From: an uncultured Collinsella sp. | GTDB taxonomy: Bacteria > Actinomycetota > Coriobacteriia > Coriobacteriales > Coriobacteriaceae | Direction: 5' to 3' | Assembly: GCA_900552735.1 (NCBI GenBank) | Contig: USBA01000054.1 | Location: 1 to 10,684, forward strand | Length of the DNA: 10,684 nt | Part shown: one piece after another, positions 1 to 5,974 of the stretch | How positions within the stretch are numbered: position 1 is the stretch's first letter | How the letters are laid out: each line of letters begins with the position of its first letter | The notes under the pieces: generated by a model | What the model was told of the DNA's origin: nothing | Databases searched by the model: none | What the model saw: the letters and a program-made list of their open reading frames with translations, nothing else | Program-made: the position numbers and the translations under genes

Positions 1-217
1 CGCAGCCGCGCGCAAACTCGTCATCCGTAAAGCCGTGGGCGCTCACACGGGCGTTAAAGCCGCCCAACCCCGCATAGATGGCATCGGTACCCGCGGCGAT
101 AGCCGCAAGCATCTGGTCGAGTCCGCCCGCCGGCGCCAGCAGCTCGGGCAGCGCCGCACTGACGACATCCAATCCAGTCTCGCATTGTCCGCTCGGCCCC
201 ATCGCCCGAATCGCCAT
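1..217 (-). CDS. Peptidase U32 family protein (N-terminal fragment)
   Basis: The reverse strand from 217 encodes the first 72 residues of a protein whose remainder lies beyond the left edge. After a divergent leader of about 20 residues comes PELLAPAGGLDQMLAAIAAG, then TDAIYAG and FNARVSAHGFTDDEF. This is the characteristic N-terminus of peptidase U32 proteins (the collagenase-like PrtC/YhbU/TrhP/RlhA group). Family knowledge: several U32 members act in RNA hydroxylation (tRNA uridine-34, 23S rRNA) rather than proteolysis, and which subgroup this is cannot be told from the fragment. The ATG at 217-215 is preceded by AAGGAG with a 7-nt spacer, which fixes the start. A second in-frame ATG at codon 6 has no comparable site. 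The gene is divergent from the penicillin-binding protein gene, with 162 nt between the two starts. Identification is by motif only. Confidence 0.85.
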   Translation of the reverse strand, partial: MAIRAMGPSGQCETGLDVVSAALPELLAPAGGLDQMLAAIAAGTDAIYAGLGGFNARVSAHGFTDDEFARGC

Positions 218-379
218 CGACAAACTCCTTACCAAGGTATGCATTCACTCTGAAAAATGCCGTCTTCCAGCATACACGAGGCCTCGCGCGCCCCGTTTGG
301 TTTATCGTGTAATAACTTATGTCCATCCTGCCCCGACGGCACATCCACCGTCCGGCACGACATACCTGGAGGTCAATAT

Positions 380-2578
380 ATGGGTCCTCGCCAACGACAG
401 GGACACAGCCGTTCAAAGACGCACGCCCTGCCCATAATCCTGCTCTCGTTTTTGGGCTTTCTGCTGATTGCGGGCGTGGCGTTTGGCATCGGCATGGTCG
501 GCAACGTCAACCGCTGGCTGTCCGATCTGCCCGACTACACCGATGCCAACGCGTATCTGGTGAGCGAGCCCACCGACATCGTCGACTGCAACGGCAATAC
601 CATTGCGAGTTTCTACACGCAAAACCGCAAGTCCATCACCAAGGACCAAGTGTCCCCGTACGTGCTGCAGGGCACCGTTGACGTTGAGGACGAGCGCTTC
701 TACGAGCACGGCGGCATCGACCTCTGGGGCATTGCACGCGCATCGGTGGCAACCCTCACCGGCGGCCACGAGGGCGCATCGACCATCACCCAGCAGCTGG
801 TTCGAAACACCATCTTGCAGGAGGAACAATTCGACTCGACCATCGAGCGTAAGGTGCGCGAGGCCTATATCGCCATCAAGATGGAGGATATGTACTCCAA
901 AGACGAGATCCTCATGATGTACCTCAACACCATCTACTACGGCCATGGAGCATATGGCATCGAGGCCGCCGCCGAGACCTATCTGTCCAAAACCGCCGCC
1001 GACCTCACCCTGAGCGAGGCCGCGCTGCTGATCGGCCTTCCCAACTCGCCCTCGCAGTACGACCCCACGGTTAATCCCGACTTGGCGCTGTCCCGCCGCA
1101 ACAAGGTTCTGGACAACATGCTGCGTCTGGGCCACATCACGCAGGAAGAGCACGATGCCGCGCAGGCTGAGCCCATCACGCTTAACGTGACCGAGATTTC
1201 GGGCAGTGGCGTCGATGTGTACTCTCAGCCCTACTTTGTCGCCTACGTTAAGCAGCTGCTTGAGCAGGAGTTCTCCACCGACGTGCTCTTTAAGGGCGGT
1301 CTGACCGTCAAGACCACCATCGACCCCACCATGCAGCAGGTGGCCGAGGAGGCCGTGCGCTCGCAGCTCGACACGCTTTCGCTCGACGGGCTGGACATGG
1401 GCATGGTCGTCGTTGACCCCAAGACCGGCTACATCAAGTGCATGGTGGGCGGCTACGACTACAACGCCGACGAGAATCACGTGAACCACGCTACGGCAAA
1501 GCGCCCCGTGGGCTCCACGTTTAAGGCCTTTACGCTGGCAACTGCCATCCAAAACGGTATGAACCCCAACGTCACCCTCAACTGCAACTCGCCGCTCAAG
1601 GCCAAGGGCACCACGACCGAGGTGCAAAACTACGGCAACCAGAGCTATGGCAACATCACGCTTAAACAGGCAACGGCATACTCATCCAACACCGGCTACA
1701 TTCAGGTGGCCGAAGCCATCGGCAATGACAAGATCATGTCGCTCGTCAAAAAGCTTGGCATCGATCCCGCCAAGGACAATATCGAGGACGTTCCCGTCAT
1801 GACGCTCGGCACCGGGTCCATCTCACCGCTCGAGATGGCATCGGCCTACGCAACGTTTGCCAACGGTGGCTACTACCGTCAGCCCATCGCCATTACCGAG
1901 ATCGACTCGCGTACCGGCTCGGTTCTGTACCAGCACACCGACAATCCCACGCAGGTGCTCACCGAAGGCGAGGCTGCCGCGGTTACCGACGTTCTATCCG
2001 GCGTCATGCAGGGTAGCGGCACGGGTGCCGCCGGCGCGCTGAGCGTCAACCAGCCCTATGCCGGCAAGACGGGCACCACTGACAACACCACCAACCTGTG
2101 GTTCTGCGGCTTCACGCCGCAACTGGCATGCGCCCTGTGGACCGGTTATTCCGCAGGCGAGATTCCCATCCAAAAGTACGGTTCGGACCTGCTGGGCGAC
2201 AGCACCAACCTGCCCGTCTTTAAGAAGTTCATGAACACCGTTCTTGCGGGCACCGAGCGCGAGGAATTCCCGACCGGAACGGCTCCCACGTACAAGAACA
2301 ATAACGTCTGGAAGTTCTACGGCACAAACAACAAAAAGAAAGACGAAGAGGATAAAGACGAGGGAAAAGAAGAGGAAGAGACCACGACCACCACAACGAC
2401 AACGACAACCACGACCACTGAAACCCCGGGCGGCAACACCACCGGCGATAGCGGTACGACAGGTGGCGACGGTGGCAATGGTGGCACGGGTGGCACGGGT
2501 GGCACGGGTGGCGACGGTGGCACGCCGACGCCTACCCCCGATCCTACGCCCACGCCCGACCCCTCTACGGGCCAGTAG
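380..2578 (+). CDS. Class A penicillin-binding protein (PBP1A-like glycosyltransferase/transpeptidase)
   Basis: This 732-residue bifunctional peptidoglycan synthase polymerises lipid II into glycan strands and cross-links the stem peptides on the outer face of the membrane. A basic N-terminus is followed by one membrane anchor (about residues 17-42). The GT51 domain (about 65-245) has EDERFYEH with likely catalytic E103, GASTITQQLVRN, and the RKVREAYIAIKME / YLNTIYYG motifs. The transpeptidase domain (about 335-620) has STFK (nucleophile S379, K382), SSN (435-437) and KTGTT (563-567), so both active sites look intact. Beyond about residue 650 lies an unusual tail: 16 mostly charged Lys/Asp/Glu residues (652-667), 13 consecutive Thr (668-680), a Gly-rich repeat (695-715) and a Pro/Thr/Asp end. 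The frame is open upstream to 257, but ATG 380 is chosen because GGAGG at 368-372 sits 7 nt before it. A possible interrupted hairpin (329-357) lies in the leader just upstream of that site. The gene appears monocistronic. Confidence 0.95.
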   Translation: MGPRQRQGHSRSKTHALPIILLSFLGFLLIAGVAFGIGMVGNVNRWLSDLPDYTDANAYLVSEPTDIVDCNGNTIASFYTQNRKSITKDQVSPYVLQGTVDVEDERFYEHGGIDLWGIARASVATLTGGHEGASTITQQLVRNTILQEEQFDSTIERKVREAYIAIKMEDMYSKDEILMMYLNTIYYGHGAYGIEAAAETYLSKTAADLTLSEAALLIGLPNSPSQYDPTVNPDLALSRRNKVLDNMLRLGHITQEEHDAAQAEPITLNVTEISGSGVDVYSQPYFVAYVKQLLEQEFSTDVLFKGGLTVKTTIDPTMQQVAEEAVRSQLDTLSLDGLDMGMVVVDPKTGYIKCMVGGYDYNADENHVNHATAKRPVGSTFKAFTLATAIQNGMNPNVTLNCNSPLKAKGTTTEVQNYGNQSYGNITLKQATAYSSNTGYIQVAEAIGNDKIMSLVKKLGIDPAKDNIEDVPVMTLGTGSISPLEMASAYATFANGGYYRQPIAITEIDSRTGSVLYQHTDNPTQVLTEGEAAAVTDVLSGVMQGSGTGAAGALSVNQPYAGKTGTTDNTTNLWFCGFTPQLACALWTGYSAGEIPIQKYGSDLLGDSTNLPVFKKFMNTVLAGTEREEFPTGTAPTYKNNNVWKFYGTNNKKKDEEDKDEGKEEEETTTTTTTTTTTTTETPGGNTTGDSGTTGGDGGNGGTGGTGGTGGDGGTPTPTPDPTPTPDPSTGQ
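2462..2524 (+). repeat. Seven tandem 9-bp units in the 3' end of the PBP gene
   Basis: Seven in-frame copies of a 9-bp unit of the form GGTGGCxxx lie end to end. Units 3, 4, 5 and 7 are identical (GGTGGCACG), units 1 and 6 end in GAC, and unit 2 ends in AAT. They encode Gly-Gly-Asp, Gly-Gly-Asn and Gly-Gly-Thr triplets at residues 695-715. Because the unit is a multiple of three, gain or loss by slippage would change tail length without breaking the frame. Confidence 0.9.
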
Positions 2579-2603
2579 ACGCAAAGCGGCATCTGACACC
2601 AAG

Positions 2604-2645
2604 GCGCCCCAGCAGCACGTACGCTGCTCGGGCGCGTCGTTATTT
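2604..2645 (+). terminator. Probable intrinsic terminator of the PBP gene
   Basis: GCGCCC (2604-2609) pairs with GGGCGC (2630-2635), and AGCAGC (2611-2616) with GCTGCT (2623-2628). A single C-C mismatch separates the two helices and the loop is 6 nt. The stem is followed on the plus strand by GTCGTTATTT, a weak T-rich stretch. It begins 25 nt after the PBP stop codon. The hairpin is strong but the T-tract is poor, so termination may be incomplete or assisted by Rho. Confidence 0.6.
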
Positions 2646-2713
2646 AGGCAGATGCCACAAGATTCCACGACCGCCCCCGCGGCAGGACCGATAGAGCAAC
2701 GGGTGCCGGCATG

Positions 2714-2743
2714 CAAAAGGGCGCTGACCTTCGTCAACGCCCT
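2714..2743 (-). terminator. Intrinsic terminator of argR
   Basis: Read on the minus strand, AGGGCGTTGAC (2743-2733) pairs with GTCAGCGCCCT (2728-2718) around a GAAG loop. All 11 pairs form in RNA, one as a U-G wobble. The same arms on the plus strand would have a C-A mismatch, which points to use on the minus strand. The stem runs into four T residues (TTTTGC). It lies 50 nt beyond the argR stop. A second, smaller inverted repeat (CGGCAC/GTGCCG, 2767-2785) lies between the stop and this terminator. Confidence 0.8.
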
Positions 2744-2793
2744 CGGCAATTACCTATAGCAACAATCGGCACAGCAGCAGTGCCGCTACTCCC

Positions 2794-3231
2794 CTACTTG
2801 TGAGAGTTACTCAGCTTGTTGATGAGCGCCTCAAGGCGTTCGCCGTCCTCGGCCGTCTGCGCAATGACCAAGATCGTGTCGTTGCCGGCAAGCGAGCCAA
2901 GCACGTCGGGCAGCTCCGCAGCATCGACAGCTGCGGCAATACCAGAAGCCGTGCCGGGCTGTGCCTTGATCATAACCAGATTATCGGTGCGCAGTACGCC
3001 GGTAACCAACTCGGAAACCATGCGCTGCAGATGCAGGTCCTCAGCAAGGACATAGATGCCCTCGGGGAGCTTACGCAGTCCCATGTCCGCGATATCGCGC
3101 GAAACGGTCGCCTGCGTGCAATCGAAACCCATGGCGCGAAGCTCGTCTACCAAAACGCGCTGCGTGCGCACGTCCTTATTGCGAACAATATCTCTGATGG
3201 CATCCTGGCGCCCATTGCGTTTTTTGGCCAT
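2794..3231 (-). CDS. argR: Arginine repressor ArgR/AhrC family
   Basis: This 145-residue protein has the usual length for the arginine-responsive regulator, which as a hexamer binds ARG boxes and represses biosynthesis or activates catabolism. The N-terminal winged-helix domain (about 1-60) contains CTQATVSRDIADMGLRKLP, with the family's Ser-Arg DNA-contact pair at S44-R45. The C-terminal oligomerisation and arginine-binding domain has the GTASGIAAAVDAAELPDVLG segment (93-112), with D103 in the position of the arginine-contacting Asp, then GNDTILVI (116-123). The ATG at 3231-3229 is chosen: it gives the classic start MAKKRNGRQ and has GAGG 6 nt upstream. An in-frame TTG 33 nt upstream lacks a comparable site. 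The gene lies 132 nt downstream of the glycosyltransferase-like gene, with an AT-rich control region between. No arginine gene is adjacent, so its targets lie elsewhere. Confidence 0.95.
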   Translation of the reverse strand: MAKKRNGRQDAIRDIVRNKDVRTQRVLVDELRAMGFDCTQATVSRDIADMGLRKLPEGIYVLAEDLHLQRMVSELVTGVLRTDNLVMIKAQPGTASGIAAAVDAAELPDVLGSLAGNDTILVIAQTAEDGERLEALINKLSNSHK

Positions 3232-3281
3232 ACAAAACCTCACTCCAAAAGATGGTGGAGACAATCACTTAGTGTTTGAAT

Positions 3282-3323
3282 AGTTTAGCGCTATTTGATG
3301 GTTTTAGTGAATAAGAACGCATT
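3282..3323 (-). promoter_or_regulatory. Candidate argR promoter with ARG-box-like site
   Basis: On the minus strand TTCACT (3311-3306), an 18-nt spacer and TAAACT (3287-3282) each match 4 of 6 bases of the sigma-A hexamers. Overlapping the -35, the plus-strand sequence GTGAATAAGAACGCATT (3307-3323) contains a perfect TGAATAA half-site and resembles the Bacillus ARG box (CATGAATAAAAATKCAAK), with a degenerate second half. ArgR autoregulation is common in the family, so an operator here would make sense. Both calls rest on weak matches in an AT-rich stretch. Confidence 0.3.
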
Positions 3324-3363
3324 TCGAAACAATTCCATGCAATTTATTTCGAAAATCACGCTA

Positions 3364-4440
3364 CTAGACAGTCTTGGCGCCCGAACGATTGAAAAAGGCC
3401 GCCAGATGCGTATACAACGCACACCGCGTGGGCTTGGCGCTGGCTATCGAACCATAGAGCAGACCTAGGCCACGATGATTGCCTTTAAGAGCCGCAACCA
3501 TCTGACGGGTACGCTGCGCTTCGAGCATATCATGCAAACGGGCCGAACGCTCTATTGAAGACACCCCATGGGGGCTCAGACACAGATTTTCGATGCAGGC
3601 AACCAGGCCGGTGTAGTAATACCGCTGGCAGACCAGTTTCAACTGATCGCCACCGCCCGCGACGGCAAGCGAGTCGGCAAGCCTGTCGAGCGCCCCGATA
3701 TCATCAGAAAGCCTGGCAAACATCGTGGGGTCAAACGTCTCCGTAATCGACGGCGCCACTGCATGAAAACGGGCACGGCCACATCCCGAAACGCGCTTTG
3801 CCTGCGAAAGCGCGAACGTCAAAAAAGACACCGTGCGAAACGCATCGCCATGCGCAAGGCACGCCTCAAAGAGGGCGCGATCATACAACACGCCAGAGGT
3901 CTGTCGGATTAAACCACAGGAAACCAATTGGGTCAGGCAAGCCGCCCGGTCCTCATCTTCAGAAACGGATGTCGCGTCCAAAACTCGGGAATGACGTTCG
4001 CGGTGAACATCGTAGCGATCGAGCGAAACAGAGGGAAACACGATGTCAGCAGAAGCGTCGCAGGAGCTTTCGACCATCTGCGAAAGGGACTGCGGCGCAA
4101 ACCACTCATTGGCATTCATCGCAATGATCTGGGAGCCGCGCGAAGCCGCAAAGCCGGCACGCAGGCAGGCACCAGGCGCTGGGTCCTCAACATCAATCAA
4201 ATCAATATGAATGTCTCTGTCGGCAGCCACTTCGAGCGAATGGCGCACACCAGCTACCACGCCGCGGCAAACGACGACAATCTGCAAATCGTAGAGGTCT
4301 TGGTTCTGGATGCTCTCGAGAGCACGCATCGAATAACTGGGCGAACCCTCAACAATCAGGATCACCGAAAGTCGCGGATGCGAGCCACGTCGAACCAAGT
4401 TTTCCGTCCTCTCGACAGCCAGTAACAAACTGCCGTTCAT
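3364..4440 (-). CDS. GT-A / family 2 glycosyltransferase-like protein with degenerate active-site motifs
   Basis: This 358-residue soluble protein has an N-terminal third resembling family 2 glycosyltransferases. The strand LSVILIV (24-30) is followed by ALESIQNQDLYDLQIVVV (40-57) and, after a second helix, RGSQIIAMNANEWFAPQSL (101-119). These line up with the LESI-x-Q-T, IIVVDDGS and LDxDDW blocks of the family. The key acidic residues are missing, however: VVCRGV stands where VDDGS is expected, and NANEW (109-113) where the metal-binding DxDD is expected. The C-terminal half is mostly helical and unrecognised. No membrane segment is seen. ATG 4440 is chosen over an in-frame TTG at 4455 because GGGGTG lies 4 nt upstream. 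The gene ends in two consecutive TAG codons. It follows truA by 119 nt in the same direction. It may be a non-catalytic or altered transferase, and no substrate can be inferred. Confidence 0.6.
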   Translation of the reverse strand: MNGSLLLAVERTENLVRRGSHPRLSVILIVEGSPSYSMRALESIQNQDLYDLQIVVVCRGVVAGVRHSLEVAADRDIHIDLIDVEDPAPGACLRAGFAASRGSQIIAMNANEWFAPQSLSQMVESSCDASADIVFPSVSLDRYDVHRERHSRVLDATSVSEDEDRAACLTQLVSCGLIRQTSGVLYDRALFEACLAHGDAFRTVSFLTFALSQAKRVSGCGRARFHAVAPSITETFDPTMFARLSDDIGALDRLADSLAVAGGGDQLKLVCQRYYYTGLVACIENLCLSPHGVSSIERSARLHDMLEAQRTRQMVAALKGNHRGLGLLYGSIASAKPTRCALYTHLAAFFNRSGAKTV

Positions 4441-4559
4441 GGTACACCCCGTCAATTAATGCGGATGGTCGCCCGTCGCGATGCACGTCAAGAACAGATG
4501 TTGCACACGCCCCGCTCACAGGCGCTGCACACAAAGATCGCCGTCAGGCAGCCACTTCC

Positions 4560-5384
4560 CTAATCGAGCACCACAAGCTCGGTGGAGTCGTAATCCACGC
4601 CCATAAAGGTAAGACCGCATGCGGGCGCCGTAGGACCGGCAGCGGAGCGATCGCAGGCATCAATTACCTCACGCATCCACTCGGGATCGCGGCGATGCAT
4701 GCCGATCTCAACAAGGGTGCCCACAATGGTTCGCACCATCGAATGCAAAAACGCATTGCCCTCGATGGTAAACGTGAGGATGTCCTCGCCAAAGGCGACC
4801 TCATGGCCAAACTCGGCACGCATTACGCAGCGGTGCGTAGGTTTGCCCACGGCAGAGGCGACCTTGCAAAAGCTCTTAAAGTCCTGCTCGCCCAAAAGCG
4901 TAGGGCAGGCGGCCGCCATCGCATCGACGTCGAGGGGATAGCGATGCCACCACACGGCACCGCGTGACAGCACGGGCCGCGCATCACGGTCGGCAATGCG
5001 ATAGGTGTAAGTGCGAGAGCGCGCGTCAAAACGTGCAGAAAAGCCCTTACGAGCCTTGTAGACCTCGTTTATGGCGATATCTTTGCCCAGGAGGGCATCC
5101 ATAGCCCTCAGCCACCTACGGCGCGTCAAAGCGAGCTCAGCGTCCGTTACAGGCACGCTGATGTATTGGGCCACCGCATGAACGCCGGCATCGGTACGCC
5201 CCGCGCACGTCAGATCGATTGGGCGGCGCAGCAACGTCTCAATGGCACGGCGTAGCTCGCCCGCGACCGTCGTCTGGCCCGGCTGCTCGGCAAATCCGCT
5301 ATAGGAGGAGCCATCGTAGGCCACGCGAAATACAAGGGTGGCGTCAAGCTCGGGGGTCGAATTGAAATCAGACGGCGCAGTCAT
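4560..5384 (-). CDS. truA: tRNA pseudouridine(38-40) synthase TruA
   Basis: This 274-residue enzyme isomerises uridines 38, 39 and 40 in the tRNA anticodon arm to pseudouridine. The N-terminal half has VAYDGSSYSGFAEQP (21-35) and the catalytic block AGRTDAGVHA (61-70), with nucleophile D65 of the RTDAGVHA signature. The C-terminal half keeps the DFKSFCK and GNAFLHSMVRTIVGTLVEIG segments typical of the family, and the length is normal. The ATG at 5384 has GGGAG about 6 nt upstream. A TTG 15 nt earlier would add MLGAP and has no better site. TruA next to rplQ is a common bacterial arrangement. Here the rplQ terminator lies only 35 nt upstream, so truA probably has its own promoter (5452-5479) or depends on read-through. 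Confidence 0.96.
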   Translation of the reverse strand: MTAPSDFNSTPELDATLVFRVAYDGSSYSGFAEQPGQTTVAGELRRAIETLLRRPIDLTCAGRTDAGVHAVAQYISVPVTDAELALTRRRWLRAMDALLGKDIAINEVYKARKGFSARFDARSRTYTYRIADRDARPVLSRGAVWWHRYPLDVDAMAAACPTLLGEQDFKSFCKVASAVGKPTHRCVMRAEFGHEVAFGEDILTFTIEGNAFLHSMVRTIVGTLVEIGMHRRDPEWMREVIDACDRSAAGPTAPACGLTFMGVDYDSTELVVLD

Positions 5385-5419
5385 AGGCGCTCCCAACAAA
5401 CTAGCAACGGTATTGCGAC

Positions 5420-5450
5420 AAAAAAAGAGGGGTACGCGAACGTACCCCTC
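5420..5450 (-). terminator. Strong intrinsic terminator of the ribosomal protein/rpoA operon
   Basis: On the minus strand GAGGGGTACG (5450-5441) pairs perfectly with CGTACCCCTC (5436-5427) around a TTCG tetraloop. The stem is followed directly by seven T residues (5426-5420). This is a textbook intrinsic terminator, 26 nt after the rplQ stop codon. On the plus strand there is no T-run after the stem, so the direction is clear. Confidence 0.95.
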
Positions 5451-5451
5451 G

Positions 5452-5479
5452 AATATAGCCTATGCAGACAGAATGTCTA
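5452..5479 (-). promoter_or_regulatory. Candidate sigma-A promoter for truA overlapping the rplQ stop codon
   Basis: TAGACA (5479-5474, 5 of 6 matches to TTGACA) is followed by a 16-nt spacer and TATATT (5457-5452, 5 of 6 matches to TATAAT). The TAG of the -35 hexamer is the rplQ stop codon. The spacer region contains the inverted repeat AGACA-TTC-TGTCT (5478-5466). Initiation about 7 nt after the -10 would fall inside the 5' arm of the operon terminator. The prediction is from sequence only. Confidence 0.45.
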
Positions 5480-5944
5480 CTCAGCGGTCTCCTCAGCAGG
5501 AGCCTCCTCGACAGCCTCGACCTTCTTGGGAGCAGCGGCCTTCTTGGGGGCCGGAGCAGCCTTCTTGGCCTTAGGCGTGCAAGGCTCGGTGACGAGCTCC
5601 ATGATAACGATAGGAGCGTTATCACCCTTACGGTTACCGAGCTTCATGATGCGGGTGTAACCGCCGTTGCGGTCCTGCCACATGCCCTGGGCAGCCTTGT
5701 CGAAGATCTCGGCAACGAGCTGCTTATCGCCGAGCTTGGCGATAGCCAGACGACGAGAGTGCAGGTCGCCCTTCTTGGCCCAAGTGATGATCGGGTCGAC
5801 GACCGAACGCAGCGCCTTAGCGCGGGTCTCGGTGGTCTTGATGCGGTCGTTCTCGAAGAGGGCCTTAGCAAGGCTCTTCTTCATGGCCTTGGTGTGGCTC
5901 GCATCGGTGCCGAGCTTCAGGCCCTTCTTAACGTTGTGACGCAT
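5477..5944 (-). CDS. rplQ: 50S ribosomal protein L17
   Basis: This is a large-subunit protein near the polypeptide exit tunnel. The N-terminus MRHNVKKGLKLGTDASHTKA and the following LFENDRIKTTETRAKALR are diagnostic, and the GDNAPIVIMEL segment ends the conserved core at about residue 119. The protein is 155 residues, longer than the usual 115-130, because of an Ala/Lys/Pro-then-Glu tail from about residue 122 (KKAAPAPKKAAAPKKVEAVE and an acidic end). The ATG at 5944 has AGGAG about 10 nt upstream. It lies 30 nt after rpoA, the normal last position of the alpha operon, and is followed by the operon terminator. Confidence 0.97.
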   Translation of the reverse strand: MRHNVKKGLKLGTDASHTKAMKKSLAKALFENDRIKTTETRAKALRSVVDPIITWAKKGDLHSRRLAIAKLGDKQLVAEIFDKAAQGMWQDRNGGYTRIMKLGNRKGDNAPIVIMELVTEPCTPKAKKAAPAPKKAAAPKKVEAVEEAPAEETAE

Positions 5945-5974
5945 GGTCTAGTTTCTCCTCAAATATGCGAAGCA

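Noticed and set aside
237..275. Inverted repeat GTATGC/GCATAC between the U32 and PBP genes, possibly a shared operator.
   Set aside because: The arms are only 6 bp and 27 nt apart, and no credible promoter hexamers could be placed around them.
413..1627. A 404-codon open frame on the minus strand.
   Set aside because: It is antisense to the penicillin-binding protein gene, whose catalytic motifs are all in frame on the plus strand. The translation is Val/Gly/His-rich and unlike any family known to me.
2462..2524. Short regular repeats that could suggest a CRISPR array.
   Set aside because: The units are 9 bp, contiguous with no spacers, and in frame with the PBP coding sequence.
2244..2759. 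A 171-codon Arg/Pro/Thr-rich frame on the plus strand at the end of the PBP gene.
   Set aside because: It is the shifted reading of the repetitive PBP tail. Its composition follows from the repeat DNA, and it has no ribosome-binding site.
4512..4562. After the truA stop the same frame continues for 16 sense codons and ends with a Cys-x2-Cys-x5-Cys-x2-Cys-like pattern (VCSACERGVCNICS, then stop).
   Set aside because: It resembles a tiny zinc knuckle, but there is no ribosome-binding site before the possible GTG start and no reason to expect read-through of the TAG. It is most likely chance.
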